Assembly (NCBI RefSeq): GCF_015330125.1
Contig: NZ_JADDXR010000002.1
Location: forward strand, 3,546,685-3,610,684
Source of the DNA: Zobellia nedashkovskayae
GTDB lineage: Bacteria > Bacteroidota > Bacteroidia > Flavobacteriales > Flavobacteriaceae
Direction of reading: 5' to 3'
DNA: 64,000 bases
Below are positions 16,786 through 25,240 of this stretch, piece by piece (the first letter of the stretch is position 1; each line of letters opens with the position of its first letter). Below the pieces are notes generated by a model. The model was not told the origin of the DNA, did no database searches, and worked only from the letters and a program-made list of their open reading frames with translations. A program made the translations under genes and the position numbers.

Positions 16786-17349
16786 TTATAAGTGCTGAAA
16801 TGTGGTTTCTATATAGTCGTTAATGGTAATTTCATTTTGAATTTTTGTTGCTAAAGCCAAACCACTTAATGCTAGAACAAGATAATTTGTGTGTCTTTCT
16901 ATAGTTTGGTTGTCCTTTGTGCTATTTAACTCAAGATTGTGTTTAAACAAGGTTCTTAATTGCTCCTCATAATTTGAAATAATGACACCTACTTTTTTAT
17001 CTACATCTAAACCAAATTCTGACATAGTATTAACCATTAAACATCCTTTTTTTGAGTTGTTTTGGTCAGCAAATTCAGCAAACTGATAGAAGAAGTGTTT
17101 AATACTCTCAATGCCGTTTGAAGAGTTTTCAAATACATTGATTAACTTTTGCAACTTGCTTCTATACAATTTTAAGCTTTCTAGAAAAAGCTTTTGTTTA
17201 TTTCCAAAACTAGCGTTTATAGAAAATTGATTGATACCCATTTCTTTAGATAGCATCCTTAATGATGTATTTCTATAGCCGTTTTTCCAAAACAGACCCA
17301 TTGCCTTTTCTATTACTTCAGCTTCCTTATATTTCTTTTCTCTAGGCAT
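16786..17349 (-). CDS. TetR/AcrR family transcriptional regulator
   Basis: 187 residues. The N-terminal HTH (about 8-53) includes AMGLFWKNGYRNTSLRML, then a recognition helix region (FSINASFGNKQKLF), and a ligand-binding helical domain with the GCLMVNT turn near residue 83 typical of the C-terminal TetR domain. First gene of the cassette operon. Two identical-arm palindromes, one before itself and one before the hydrolase, indicate autoregulation and control of the operon. Inducer unknown, perhaps the hydrolase substrate. Confidence 0.88.
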   Translation of the reverse strand: MPREKKYKEAEVIEKAMGLFWKNGYRNTSLRMLSKEMGINQFSINASFGNKQKLFLESLKLYRSKLQKLINVFENSSNGIESIKHFFYQFAEFADQNNSKKGCLMVNTMSEFGLDVDKKVGVIISNYEEQLRTLFKHNLELNSTKDNQTIERHTNYLVLALSGLALATKIQNEITINDYIETTFQHL

Positions 17350-17371
17350 AAAACTAAATTACTGTGCAAAA

Positions 17372-17387
17372 CTAATCAAACGATTAG
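17372..17387 (-). promoter_or_regulatory. TetR-type operator upstream of tetR
   Basis: CTAATCAAACGATTAG has the same CTAATC/GATTAG arms and 4-base centre as the operator at 16752. It lies 23 bases before the tetR start codon. Confidence 0.65.
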
Positions 17388-17478
17388 GAACAAAAAAATA
17401 TTTTAACTTATATTTTTGAATTTCAAAGTATTTAGCTCAATTTGAGTAGGGAATTTGTGGTTTGGGTTAATTGGGTAC

Positions 17479-17605
17479 AACGAATTTGTGTATGGTTAGT
17501 TGCGTGTTTCAGCAACTAATTTAGTAAACAAAAACGAACGCGAGAAAATTCCGCAGGAATTTTCCAAATAAGCACTTGCCAAAGCAATTAATTATACACG
17601 GTGTT
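17479..17605 (-). repeat. attC-like cassette site S11 (family C)
   Basis: 127 bp. Arms ATTTGTGTATGGTTAG and AATTAATTATACACGG. Hairpin AAAATTCCGCAGGAATTTT, i.e. a different stem from the 14870 copy but the same position. Just outside, TTAATTGGGTACAAC is complementary to GTTGTACCCAGTTAA at 14993, defining the 2.5-kb four-gene cassette. Confidence 0.83.
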
Positions 17606-17620
17606 GTGCTCTGTTATTTT

Positions 17621-18766
17621 TCACGACAGCCAATTCTTTTCAGCCATTTTGTTTAATTTCAATAAATAGGTCAAATGTGATTGCCTCTCGAGTTCTTTTA
17701 AATTAAAATTGTCTTCAATAATTTCTTGGGTTATTTTTGGTGATTTCAATTGCGTGCCAACAAATCCAAGTATTGCCATAGGTAAATTGACAAAACTTAA
17801 TGCACCAGTCGTGATTGCTGTAAATACTCCGTTATTAATCATTGTGAGTACCTTTTTAAAACGACTATCTCTTACTTTTAGTAATTCATTTCTGATTTTA
17901 TTCATTTCTGGATTTATTGAAACATCCATTATATGGTTAATGTCAATTGTGTCTCCTGCTTTTATTATTTCCGCTTCTAATTTATTCATCTCTACGATAT
18001 AGTTTTGATATAGCCCTTTAGTTTCTTCACGAAACTTTAAAATGTCGGGAAATTCTACAAATTCAAGTGCTTCGTCGGAAATAAGCGTGTCCATAACTTT
18101 GTAACCTAACGAACGAGACGGTTTTGCGTTTTCAACATAGTTTTTGTCAGAACGTCTAATATTTATAGCCTTGTCTAAATAAGGTGAGATTGAAATTGGA
18201 TTGGCCAATTCAGAATTACAAGCATAAAGAATTGCTGTTACTCTTAATGATGATTCCCAAAGTACAGTTCTAAATCCGCTCAATGCATCTTCTTTAGTAT
18301 CTAACTCAAAAAAACTGCCTGCATCTTTTATCGGAAGAGAATTTAAATCTGTGTCTAGTATTAATTCCTGATTATTAAGAACCCAATCTTTTAAAGAAGG
18401 GAAACCTAAGACAGAATTATCTTTTTTTCCTTTACTGTCCAACAGCCAACTTCCAATCCAATGGTGTTTTATTCCATCTAAAACTGTTGTTTTGAAATCA
18501 ATATTGTTTTGGTCAATTGCAAAATACTTCTTGTAATATTCTGAACTGAAAACTGATGTTGGTGGGTCAATAACTTTTATTTTTACAATATCATTTGAAA
18601 GTTGTTCTTCTAGTCCAACTAAATCAGATTTTACTGCTACTGTTCCAACATCTTTAGCTAATGAAATTGATGGACGATTTACAAAAGTGATTTCATTTCC
18701 TGTCAGCATCAACTTTTTTAAAGTTAATCCGTCAATACTTTGATTGTCAGAAAAAATTATATTCAT
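17621..18766 (-). CDS. Hypothetical protein with C-terminal hydrophobic segment
   Basis: 381 residues. A mixed alpha/beta N-terminal part, then a helical middle (about 235-310, charged, possibly coiled coil, with RNELLKVRDSRFKK). A hydrophobic stretch at about 315-345 (TAITTGALSFVNLPMAILGF) could insert in or attach to a membrane. Not recognised. One of the longest single-gene cassettes. Ends GTTGTGCTCTGTTA and TAATAGAGCACAAC are complementary. A complete element B lies upstream. Confidence 0.6.
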   Translation of the reverse strand: MNIIFSDNQSIDGLTLKKLMLTGNEITFVNRPSISLAKDVGTVAVKSDLVGLEEQLSNDIVKIKVIDPPTSVFSSEYYKKYFAIDQNNIDFKTTVLDGIKHHWIGSWLLDSKGKKDNSVLGFPSLKDWVLNNQELILDTDLNSLPIKDAGSFFELDTKEDALSGFRTVLWESSLRVTAILYACNSELANPISISPYLDKAINIRRSDKNYVENAKPSRSLGYKVMDTLISDEALEFVEFPDILKFREETKGLYQNYIVEMNKLEAEIIKAGDTIDINHIMDVSINPEMNKIRNELLKVRDSRFKKVLTMINNGVFTAITTGALSFVNLPMAILGFVGTQLKSPKITQEIIEDNFNLKELERQSHLTYLLKLNKMAEKNWLS

Positions 18767-18792
18767 AGTTCGGATGTTTTTTAATAGAGCAC

Positions 18793-19054
18793 AACGGTCC
18801 GGGTATATCTTCCGGTAGGCGCAGCCTCCCGATTGGAAGATTGCTGCGACTGTTGGAATATATGCCCAGTTGTGTGTAGTTATCTAAAGTAGGCAGTAAA
18901 GTCGGCAAAAGCAAGATGGCCTTGATTAAAGTCGCGGCATGCCCGGACCGTTGAGGGAAATGAGTGTTATGGGAGTCGTGAAAAAACAGCTGTTCATGCA
19001 GTACGTGTTTTTTTGCAGCGGAGTAACACGGCCTTTAGGTCATTTCCCTCAACG
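18793..19054 (-). repeat. Element B copy 6 (complete)
   Basis: AACGGTCCGGG to CCCTCAACG, with two small differences (GTTATGGG, AAACAGC). Promoter-like pair TTG 18914-18912 and TACTTTAG 18891-18884, reading into the 381-residue gene. Confidence 0.84.
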
Positions 19055-19237
19055 TTAAATATATGGCAAGTGGGGCAGAAAATAAGCAATTATCTTCGGT
19101 TTAGCCACAAGCCAAATCTTTTGTATTTTGTTTTAATTTTTCTCTTTTAATACCAAATCAAAAGATTTGGCGACTTTGCAAATAGAAACAGACCTTTCGA
19201 TTAAACACTAATCGCCCTATTTGCTATATATAGTGTT
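19051..19237 (-). repeat. attC-like cassette site (family E variant)
   Basis: AACG to GTT. Arms TTAAATATATGGCAAGTGGG and CCCTATTTGCTATATA. Inner stem CCAAATC...GATTTGG. The GGAAAC hairpin is replaced by AATAAGCAATTATC. Confidence 0.8.
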
Positions 19238-19248
19238 ACCATTAGTTT

Positions 19249-20004
19249 TTATTCCGAATACCAATCTTTCCATTCTCCATTTGCTGGATAAGTCAATTGG
19301 TAAATTCTCTTTTCAGATTCGCTTAAATTGTCTAAATATTTACTCAATTCGATTATATGAGTTTCTCCATAACCCATTCTCCAACCAATACTATATTTGT
19401 CTATTTCGGGATGAGCTATCCAAGGTGGTAAAATTGTATTTTCAAGAGTTTTAAATTCTCCAATTTCATTAAGAATGTCTCTTGTTGCCATTAAAGCGTA
19501 TCCAAGTAAATTCAGTCCATTCCAAAAGTATGGGGTTTCAGCATCTTCATTATTTTGAGCAAGTCCAATTCCCCATATATTGTCGACAGGACTTGCCTCA
19601 ACCAAAATGCGGTCGTTTGTGTTTCTTAAAAATTCCGATAGCTGCGGATTTTGGCTAAACTTGTGAAAATTACCTCTTACAACTATTTCAAATCTATTTT
19701 CTTCCCAAATCCGTTGATTAAAGTTCTTAACTTGCCTACCAAGCTCTTTTACTTTACCAGCTTTTGAACTTTTGATTATTTGTTGGTAAATATCATTGTC
19801 ATTAAATAACAAAGCCTTTTCAGCCATCATAAAATGTTAGGCTGTTTGATATTCAACTCCATTAACATCAAATTTTGATTCGTACCATTGACTAAAACAA
19901 GATTTAGTTATTGAATCAGATTTAGTATGTCCCCAAAATAGCAGGAATTTCAGATTTTCACCTGATTCAAAACGTTCAATTATTTTCTCGTTCGTGTAGT
20001 TCAT
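19249..20004 (-). pseudogene. NADAR-domain protein (YbiA-like) interrupted by one stop codon
   Basis: Reading from ATG at 20004 gives MNYTNEKIIERF..., then LFWGHTKS, FSQWYESKFDVNGVEYQTA, a TAA at 19839-19837, and then in the same frame HFMMAEKALLF, EASPVDNIWGIGLAQN and LNLLGYALMATRD. These are the NADAR (COG3236/YbiA) motifs in order, and the stop falls exactly where the family has the conserved Glu of the (S/A)EH motif (codon 56; GAA to TAA is one base). The intact protein would have 251 residues. NADAR enzymes cleave N-glycosidic bonds, in riboflavin intermediates and, for some, ADP-ribose on nucleic acid. Translation could restart at ATG 19830 but would lack the N-terminal strand. Confidence 0.85.
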
Positions 20005-20017
20005 TTTAATTAATGGT

Positions 20018-20205
20018 AACGGCTAGGCTAAGCGTAGTGCGGTAGTAAGGAAACTTTTCGTTTCCGTCTGCGCACGAAGCTAAAGCTTATTGTTTAGTTT
20101 TATTTTTTCTTGTCCAAAGCTAAATCCATAAGATTTAGCGACATTATAAATATACACAGACCTTTCGGTTTTGCCCTAAAGTCCGCATTACATTTAGGCA
20201 TTGTT
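20018..20205 (-). repeat. attC-like cassette site S13 (family A)
   Basis: AACGGCTAGGCTAAGCG to GTT. AATTAATGGTAAC just outside is complementary to GTTACCATTAG at 19235, bounding the NADAR cassette. Confidence 0.87.
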
Positions 20206-20224
20206 GTGCAACGTTTTTTCTGCG

Positions 20225-20749
20225 TTATGATTTGAAGTTTTTCCAAATCCGATAGAGTTCTTGCACTTCATTTTCGTCCATATACTTTGAAAAAAGTCCT
20301 GTATTTGCAAAGTATGCCATACATTCTCCAAACTTTAAATATTGGCTTTTAGGAATATTCTTTTTTGCCAAGCATTTTTTCAAAATCCCAATCCTTTTAT
20401 TTTCATCTTCGGTTATTATTTCGCCAATTTTAGAGATTTCTGTTTCAGAAAATCTCTTGGTTATCTCTTTTAGTGTTTTTAATTTCGTCCAATATTTTCG
20501 TGCTCCAATTCCTAACTCCACTCGGATGAATCTATTCTTGTCTAATGCAAACCTAAAAGGGTCTTTTCTTTCGATTGTTATACCATTATCTTTTATTATT
20601 GCCCAAAATTTTTCTGTATCAGGACTTATACTATAATTCCAATAGTTTAGGAATTCACTTGTTGCAGATTTTCGTTGATAAGAATTTAATTTTCTACCTA
20701 TTTCTTGAGTAGTTAAAAGTCGTTTTGTATAAGAAGAAAAGTTTAACAT
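20225..20749 (-). CDS. Hypothetical cytoplasmic protein
   Basis: 174 residues, basic and helical, without membrane segments (RFIRVELGIGARKYWTKLKT in the middle, QYLKFGECMAYFANTGLFSK near the end). No family recognised. The frame stays open upstream to 20846 (reading NPLDDILKTIEIHDKIVSES), with no ATG; a one-base shift would extend it further into QKLNPELK. The true N-terminus may therefore be longer or damaged. Ends GTTGTGCAAC and GTTGCACAAC are complementary. Confidence 0.5.
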   Translation of the reverse strand: MLNFSSYTKRLLTTQEIGRKLNSYQRKSATSEFLNYWNYSISPDTEKFWAIIKDNGITIERKDPFRFALDKNRFIRVELGIGARKYWTKLKTLKEITKRFSETEISKIGEIITEDENKRIGILKKCLAKKNIPKSQYLKFGECMAYFANTGLFSKYMDENEVQELYRIWKNFKS

Positions 20750-20878
20750 CGCCCTTTTTAATTTATCATCTAGCTCTGACGATTCAGAAACTATTTTATC
20801 ATGAATTTCAATTGTCTTTAAAATATCATCTAAAGGGTTATTTTTAATTCAGGGTTTAATTTTTGCAAAATGTTGCAC

Positions 20879-21065
20879 AACGGTTGAGCTAAGCGTAGTG
20901 CGGTAGTAAGGAAACTTTTCGTTTCCGTCTGAGCACGAAGCTAAAACTTATTGTTTAGTTTTATTTTTTCTGTCCAAAGCTAAATCCATAAGATTTAGCG
21001 ACTTCATAAATATACACAGACCTTCCGATTTAGCCCTAAAGTCCGCATTACGTTTAGGTTTTGTT
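20879..21065 (-). repeat. attC-like cassette site S14 (family A)
   Basis: AACGGTTGAGCTAAGCG to GTT; small differences from other copies (GAGCACGAAGCTAAAAC, TCTGTCC). Confidence 0.86.
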
Positions 21066-21073
21066 AGCAATAG

Positions 21074-21583
21074 TTATTTTACCACTATTATTGATTCTAT
21101 TAATTTTTCAGGCATATTAATTTCAGTAAAATTTTGAACAAATAATCCGACACCCATTATAAATATAAGCAAACCAATAAATACTATTAATTTAAGATTG
21201 TAATTTTCACCAACAATTAGGCAAGATTTAGACTTGTATATCGGATGATAATAAACTTGAATTCTATTCCCTTTATGTAGCTTTCGATAAATATTTAATT
21301 GCTCTTCACTATTAGTTGTCCAGCTGTTACCTCCAAATGGGAAAATTTTTGTGCCAATTATTTTTTTGTTTGAACCTTGTAGTGAATATTCATATTTACA
21401 AGTAGTCATAAATGTTTTATAACGACCACCGTCGGAATTAGATTCAATTTTACTGTTGTATTCGGAGCTTATAATTGTACCAGAAGTATGTTTCCATCTG
21501 CGGGTTGATTTGTCCTTAAAAACGAGGATAACTCCGATAGTAATTATGATAAAACCGCATGCAGAAAAATATACACCTATCAT
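21074..21583 (-). CDS. DUF3592-type membrane protein
   Basis: 169 residues: an N-terminal helix (about 3-22), an extracytoplasmic beta domain (GTIISSEYNSKIES, then YKTFMTTCKYEYSL and RIQVYYHPIYKSKSCL), and a C-terminal helix (about 132-152). This helix-beta-helix arrangement with a PxxP/VYYxP strand is typical of DUF3592. Function unknown. Overlaps the upstream gene by four bases, so the two are coupled in one cassette. Confidence 0.7.
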   Translation of the reverse strand: MIGVYFSACGFIIITIGVILVFKDKSTRRWKHTSGTIISSEYNSKIESNSDGGRYKTFMTTCKYEYSLQGSNKKIIGTKIFPFGGNSWTTNSEEQLNIYRKLHKGNRIQVYYHPIYKSKSCLIVGENYNLKLIVFIGLLIFIMGVGLFVQNFTEINMPEKLIESIIVVK

Positions 21584-22107
21584 TTTAGTATTATTTGATT
21601 AGAAATATAGTTCGCAGGATATTTAAAATTTTGATATAGCAGTAAAGAAAGAAAAATTGTAAACGAGAATGTTATGATACCTGAACCAATTTTACGGTTG
21701 ATAAGGTCATATTTTATTATTACTGCTTGTTTTGGATTGTCACGATTTACATATACTATTACTTGATTAACATTATTCAACTTTTTATAAAGTTTATTAT
21801 GAAAGGCACTTGAATAATCAATGTTTCTATTTAATCCAATATTATCACTTTTGAATTTTTTATTATTATATATATATGTGTAAGATATACTGCATATATC
21901 TTTTGTAAAAACTCCTTCAGGCATATTTGGATTAGAGGTGCTTTCAAGACTAATACTTTCTATAGTTGCCTCAATTTTTTCGTAATTATGTTTTCCATCT
22001 TTTAGGAATACAAATAGTTCCGTTCCTAAGAATTTTATTGATAATCCAGTAAAAATTAACAACAGAACTATAATTAGTACTAATATTATCTTTGAGAAAT
22101 TAAACAT
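21580..22107 (-). CDS. DUF3592-type membrane protein (second of pair)
   Basis: 175 residues with the same plan as its neighbour: helix at about 5-28, a beta domain containing IEATIESISLESTS, ISYTYIYNNKKF and QVIVYVNRDNPKQAVI, and a second helix at about 140-158. The pair probably arose by duplication and may form a complex. First gene of its cassette. Ends GTTAGCAATAGTTAT and ATAATTATTGCTAAC are complementary. Confidence 0.65.
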   Translation of the reverse strand: MFNFSKIILVLIIVLLLIFTGLSIKFLGTELFVFLKDGKHNYEKIEATIESISLESTSNPNMPEGVFTKDICSISYTYIYNNKKFKSDNIGLNRNIDYSSAFHNKLYKKLNNVNQVIVYVNRDNPKQAVIIKYDLINRKIGSGIITFSFTIFLSLLLYQNFKYPANYISNQIILK

Positions 22108-22139
22108 TAATTCTAAATGAGTTTTTCATAATTATTGCT

Positions 22140-22327
22140 AACGTTTAAGCTATGAACAGTACGGGAGCAAACTAGCGTTTGCTTTCCGCCACGCACATAG
22201 CGAAATCTTTTGGTTTTGTTTTTTCTTTTTTTGTTCGAAAGCAAAATCCCAAAGATTTTGCGGACTTCATAAAAATACACAAACCCTGCGACTAAGCACG
22301 TAGTCCGTATTGTTTATAGGTGTTGTT
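22140..22327 (-). repeat. attC-like cassette site S15 (family D)
   Basis: AACG to GTT. Arms TTTAAGCTATGAACAGTACG and CCGTATTGTTTATAGG. Inner stem GCAAAATC...GATTTTGC: the third version of the same stem, both sides changed. Hairpin GCAAACTAGCGTTTGC takes the place of GGAAACTTTTCGTTTCC. Confidence 0.85.
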
Positions 22328-22338
22328 GGCAATAGTTT

Positions 22339-22947
22339 TTAGTACTGCCACTTTTTCACAACTTCCTTTCCGAATAGTTCAATTAAAATTTCCTCACACC
22401 ATTTTTCTGCCTTTTCTTGGCCAGTTTCTTGATTGAATAAATCTGATTGACAAGAAATTAAACACCCTTTTATATAGTCGCTTACATCATCAAATATCTT
22501 TGTTAAGAAGGGTTGAGTATCGTGGTCATAATAGTAGATTTCTTTAGTTTTACTATGAAAGCAAAACATATTTCCATTTCCTAAATAGTCACTAAAAGAA
22601 ACAAGAAATGGCAAAACGGTATTATCATCTTGAGTAAAATCAGGGCCATACTCTGGGGCGTCTTTCCAGATATCTTTTATCCAACCAATATCATCAAAAT
22701 CTTGTAATTGCTCTCCTATTTCCGCAATACCAAATTTCAGATAAAACAATTTTAAATTATTCGGTAAAGTTGTTTTTAAACTTTCTTCCAATTCAGTTAT
22801 TGCATCTATGGCTATAGGTTCTTGTAGGTCATCTTCCCAATTATCAGCTAATTCCTTAATTATTAATTCAGTTTTATTAGTCCACCCATCTTCTCCTATT
22901 TTTTCAAAAGGAATAATTATATCTGATTTTGATTTTATTTCTAACAT
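22339..22947 (-). CDS. SUKH (SMI1/KNR4) family immunity-type protein
   Basis: 202 residues. The SUKH domain spans about 40-185: ITELEESLKTTLPNNLKLFY, then FLVSFSDYLGNGNMFCFHSK and EIYYYDHDT, the usual order of a helix, the core beta strands and a residue-rich turn. The N-terminal 40 residues are extra. Likely cytoplasmic toxin-neutralising protein by family; not closely similar to the SUKH protein at 7800. Ends GTTGGCAATAGTTT and AAATTATTGCCAAC are complementary. Confidence 0.8.
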   Translation of the reverse strand: MLEIKSKSDIIIPFEKIGEDGWTNKTELIIKELADNWEDDLQEPIAIDAITELEESLKTTLPNNLKLFYLKFGIAEIGEQLQDFDDIGWIKDIWKDAPEYGPDFTQDDNTVLPFLVSFSDYLGNGNMFCFHSKTKEIYYYDHDTQPFLTKIFDDVSDYIKGCLISCQSDLFNQETGQEKAEKWCEEILIELFGKEVVKKWQY

Positions 22948-22963
22948 TTTTTAAATTATTGCC

Positions 22964-23149
22964 AACGTTTAGGCTATGGTTAGTACGGGAATAAAAAGTA
23001 ATTAATTTCCGATTAAGCACTTAGCCAAATCTTTTTATTTTGTTTTATCTTTTTTGTTATAAAGCCAAATCAAAAGATTTGGCGGACTTCGTAAATATGC
23101 CTAAACTTTAGATTAAGCACCAAAACCCGTATTAATTATAGCCATTGTT
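22964..23149 (-). repeat. attC-like cassette site S16 (family F)
   Basis: AACG to GTT. Arms TTTAGGCTATGGTTAGTACGG and CCCGTATTAATTATAGCC. Inner stem GCCAAATC...GATTTGGC. No GGAAAC hairpin. Confidence 0.82.
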
Positions 23150-23160
23150 ACCTGCTGGCT

Positions 23161-23886
23161 TTAAACGCTTTGTTGTAATTCTAATTCAGGCATTTCATCA
23201 TAGGTTCTGCCATTCAAGATTCTACCATTTTTCTTTTTATTTTTTCCACCCCATTGTTTGAAAAAGAATGCAACATCAGCTTTTTCACATTGTTCTTGAA
23301 TATCAATAACCCAGTCAGCATCCATAGGTCTTGGTGAAAACCCACTTTCTCCACCAACTATTACCCAATCCATCTTTTTTAAATTCAAGTTAGGTAATGC
23401 TCCAATTAAAGGTTCTAACGAAAGAAATTTAACTCTTGCATCTGTTTTCCTTAAATAATCAATTCTATTTTCTACTTTTTGTTCCTCAACAGAAACTCCC
23501 ATCCAAATATTATGAGTCCATTTTAATTCTGTATGTAATTCAAATAATCTTTCAGCTCTTTTAGTAAGTACTTGGAAAACGTGCTGAGGATTTTCATTCA
23601 TTACTTTAAATACTTTTTTAATAAAATCTAAAGGTATTTGTTCGTGAAATAAATCACTCATTGAATTAACAAAAACTACTTTTGATTTTTTCCAAGTATA
23701 AGGTGTTCTCAAAGCATTCTCGTGAGTTCTTACCTCAAAATTATCTTTATATTTTTCGACCCCCATTGCTTGCAGTCTTTTTGACATTATTTCTGCATAA
23801 CAGAATTTACAACCTTGGGAAACTTTGGTACAACCTGTAGTAGGGTTCCAAGTCATTTCAGTCCATTCTATACTTGATTGTGCCAT
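23161..23886 (-). CDS. DUF5131 (phage Gp37/Gp68 family) protein
   Basis: 241 residues. Starts with SSIEWTEMTWNPTTGC, the hallmark of the family. Cys19, Cys26 and Cys29 (GCTKVSQGCKFCYAE) form the three-Cys motif that gives its partner its name and may bind an iron-sulfur cluster as in radical SAM enzymes. Later motifs: VNSMSDLFHE and WVIVGGESG. Usually found in phages and accessory DNA next to TcmP, as here: its ATG overlaps the TcmP stop by one base (TAATG). Reaction unknown. Confidence 0.88.
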   Translation of the reverse strand: MAQSSIEWTEMTWNPTTGCTKVSQGCKFCYAEIMSKRLQAMGVEKYKDNFEVRTHENALRTPYTWKKSKVVFVNSMSDLFHEQIPLDFIKKVFKVMNENPQHVFQVLTKRAERLFELHTELKWTHNIWMGVSVEEQKVENRIDYLRKTDARVKFLSLEPLIGALPNLNLKKMDWVIVGGESGFSPRPMDADWVIDIQEQCEKADVAFFFKQWGGKNKKKNGRILNGRTYDEMPELELQQSV

Positions 23887-25001
23887 TACGAAATTCTTTT
23901 TACTGTTATTCTGTCAAAGTTATTTTTATAATTCTCATAATTTATATAAAAACTTCCTTTTCTTGCTTTTGAACCATCTTTTTCTACTGTGCTAATCTTA
24001 TTTAGAGATTGTATTTTTTTTAAAACTTGAGTAGCGTGAGTAGTCAAAAATCCTTTTCTAAGTGTAAACTCATAAATTTCTCCATTTTTACGAGGAGTTT
24101 CTTTTAAAAATTTTAAAATATCTTCTTCTAAAGGATTAGTTTTAATTTCTGAAAATAATGTAGGTTGGTTACCTGAATATTCCCATCCTTTTCCTTGTTC
24201 TTTATCTATTTGCCATTTTGTTTCTAACATTTTTTCATAGCCTCGAATATGTGAACTAAAAAAGAAAAGACAAAAAACTGTGTTCTCCTCTTTTTTTAAA
24301 GAAAAACTATCGACAAAGAAATTGTTGCCAATATATTCCTGAAACCCTTCTTTTAAAAATCCAATATAATCCCATTCATTAGAAATACTATCTTTATTTA
24401 TCCCAAGTTGAGTATTAAAATTATCTAAAACACTTGGAGTCCCATTTTTAGAAAATCTATACATATGTTGAATAGGCAACCAAAGTAAAACCTCGGATTT
24501 TTTCTTGCACTCTAGTAAGTTTAAAATATGTTCAGCTTTAACTTCTTTGTAACCATATGGGTCTATAAAAATAAAGGCTTTTTCATTTTTGTATTTACTT
24601 AGTTCTTTGGGTAGTTCTTGAATGATATTTAAATAATCTTTCGAGGTAAGATTTAAAGAACCAAAACTGCTGTAATAAAGTTTATTGTTTTTTATGTTTT
24701 CACTTAAACTGCTTATTTTTTCTTCATCAATATCATTGAAATAGCAATTTATTTTAAGATTATTTCCTTTACTTTTAATTTGTTTAAAATGAGTATCTTT
24801 TATCTTTTTAAGTGCAATTATTGGACTTCCTTCTCCGCCATTATCATAAATTCCTGGTCCGCAAAACAAATCATATAAATGAATGTCAGTTGTGTATTTA
24901 TCATTTGAAATAATGTTTAAATACTTTTGAATGTAATCACCAAAGAGTTTTACTTTCGCTTCAGAGTGATTTAGTAGATTGGTTTTAGATAATGTTGCCA
25001 T
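23886..25001 (-). CDS. tcmP: Three-Cys-motif partner protein TcmP
   Basis: 371 residues. N-terminal SEAKVKLFGDYIQKYLNII, then YDLFCGPGIYDNGGEGSPI (about 45-63) and IFIDPYGYKEV (about 145): the TcmP pattern, related to SAM-dependent methyltransferases by its GxG loop. The C-terminal 90 residues look like a winged-helix (TLRKGFLTTHATQVLKKIQS). Encoded upstream of and overlapping the DUF5131 partner, forming a two-gene cassette. Ends GTTACCTGC and GCAGGTAAC are complementary. Suspected role in nucleic-acid or nucleotide modification; not established. Confidence 0.85.
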   Translation of the reverse strand: MATLSKTNLLNHSEAKVKLFGDYIQKYLNIISNDKYTTDIHLYDLFCGPGIYDNGGEGSPIIALKKIKDTHFKQIKSKGNNLKINCYFNDIDEEKISSLSENIKNNKLYYSSFGSLNLTSKDYLNIIQELPKELSKYKNEKAFIFIDPYGYKEVKAEHILNLLECKKKSEVLLWLPIQHMYRFSKNGTPSVLDNFNTQLGINKDSISNEWDYIGFLKEGFQEYIGNNFFVDSFSLKKEENTVFCLFFFSSHIRGYEKMLETKWQIDKEQGKGWEYSGNQPTLFSEIKTNPLEEDILKFLKETPRKNGEIYEFTLRKGFLTTHATQVLKKIQSLNKISTVEKDGSKARKGSFYINYENYKNNFDRITVKRIS

Positions 25002-25034
25002 TTTTATTATTTCTCATTTTTTTAGCTTGCAGGT

Positions 25035-25222
25035 AACGGTTGAGCTATGAACAGTACGGGAGCAAACTAGCGTTTGCTTTCCGCCACGCTCATAGCGAAA
25101 TCTTATTGTTTTGATTTATTTTTTTCTTGTCCATAGCAAAATCCATAAGATTTTGCGGACTTCATAAAAATACACAAACCTTTCGTTTAAGCCCGAAGTC
25201 CGTATTGTTTATAGGTTTTGTT
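25035..25222 (-). repeat. attC-like cassette site S17 (family D)
   Basis: AACGG to GTT. Arms TTGAGCTATGAACAGTACGG and CCGTATTGTTTATAGG, stem GCAAAATC...GATTTTGC. Close copy of the site at 22140. Confidence 0.86.
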
Positions 25223-25240
25223 GTGCGGCGTACTTTTCCG

